A stretch of 64,000 nucleotides of DNA from an uncultured Mesonia sp. Lineage in GTDB: Bacteria; Bacteroidota; Bacteroidia; Flavobacteriales; Flavobacteriaceae. The notes below the pieces were generated by a model that worked only from the letters and a program-made list of their open reading frames with translations, had not been told where the DNA came from and did no database searches. The translations under genes and the position numbers were made by a program. Below are positions 63,912 through 64,000 of this stretch, one piece after another. The DNA is taken from contig CATQIB010000007.1 of NCBI GenBank assembly GCA_958296185.1, forward strand, positions 1 to 64,000. The letters are read 5' to 3'. Positions within the stretch are counted from its first letter, which is position 1. Every line of letters begins with the position of its first letter.

Positions 63912-64000
63912 ATGCCCATCGCTGCCAATTATAATCCAAAAGAAATAGAAGAAAAATGGTATAAGTACTGGTTAGAGAACCGTTATTTTCACTCTGAGGT
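63912..64000 (+). CDS. valS: Valyl-tRNA synthetase, N-terminal part (runs off the window)
   Basis: The reading frame begins MPIAANYNPKEIEEKW and continues YKYWLENRYFHSEV to the window edge. The YNPKEIEEKWYKYW stretch is the conserved start of ValS. The enzyme charges tRNA-Val. Only about 29 residues are visible, so no further feature can be judged. Confidence 0.8.
   Translation, partial: MPIAANYNPKEIEEKWYKYWLENRYFHSE

Noticed and set aside
1-64000. tRNA, rRNA or IS elements
   Set aside because: No cloverleaf-like gene, rRNA segment or transposase was recognised; the island uses a protein-coding gene end as its target, not a tRNA.

Overview
The window looks like a chromosomal segment of a Flavobacteriia-type Bacteroidota. 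Supporting this are promoters of the TAnnTTTG type with an upstream TTG, a MauE/HMA fusion, an HYC_CC_PP protein, DUF6266 and DUF1573 proteins, a BT4734-type primase module, Bacteroidota-type HU and LpxK, and moderate to low GC.

Region by region: (1) 1-9.3 kb is a minus-strand copper/heavy-metal resistance cluster: HMA lipoprotein, CusB (two frameshifts), DUF305 protein, HMA-MauE fusion, CusC, CusA and an HYC_CC_PP protein. (2) 9.5-25.6 kb is ordinary chromosome with several points of note. These are a 37-residue metallothionein-like peptide (14 Cys) followed by a Cys-tailed ECF sigma factor, a 22-bp-phased TTGTACAA array in front of an HU-like gene, a cold-shock gene with a long leader, a PQQ-type sugar dehydrogenase with its TonB receptor, and a PLP enzyme. 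(3) 25.6-49.0 kb is a 23.4-kb genomic island inserted at the 3' end of mnmE. It is bounded by two 18-bp copies (16/18 identical) of the mnmE 3' end and carries a tyrosine integrase, an excisionase-like protein and a primase module. Its cargo is a defence cluster. (4) 49-64 kb is core chromosome: mnmE, msrA, nif3-like, lpxK, a hybrid histidine kinase, gap, lipA, an ECF sigma factor, a GT2 glycosyltransferase, a fasciclin lipoprotein, murB, an aminotransferase, a DUF1573 protein and the start of valS.

The defence cargo reads as four modules. First is a BcgI-like restriction-modification set: an XRE regulator, a PD-(D/E)xK-methyltransferase fusion and an S subunit. A third protein in the same operon joins a degenerate methylase, a TRD-like region, a coiled coil and a HEPN-like RxxxxH motif. 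Second is RhuM. Third is a catalytically dead long prokaryotic Argonaute that keeps its guide 5'-phosphate-binding residues. It is directly followed by an SF1 UvrD-like helicase with an extra C-terminal DNA-binding-like tail, then by a helix-turn-helix/coiled-coil protein. Fourth is a stand-alone reverse transcriptase preceded by a promoter-driven, highly structured non-coding RNA whose two ends can pair, as in DRT-type antiviral RTs.

The best candidates for a little-described system are the pAgo-helicase-HTH cassette (28579-33528), the RT plus ncRNA unit (40871-42861), and the metallothionein/sigma pair (13001-13688). Four single-base frameshifts at short homopolymers between 1 and 19 kb suggest either sequencing error or recent decay. 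CusA is a compositional mosaic. No tRNA, rRNA, CRISPR array or IS transposase was seen.
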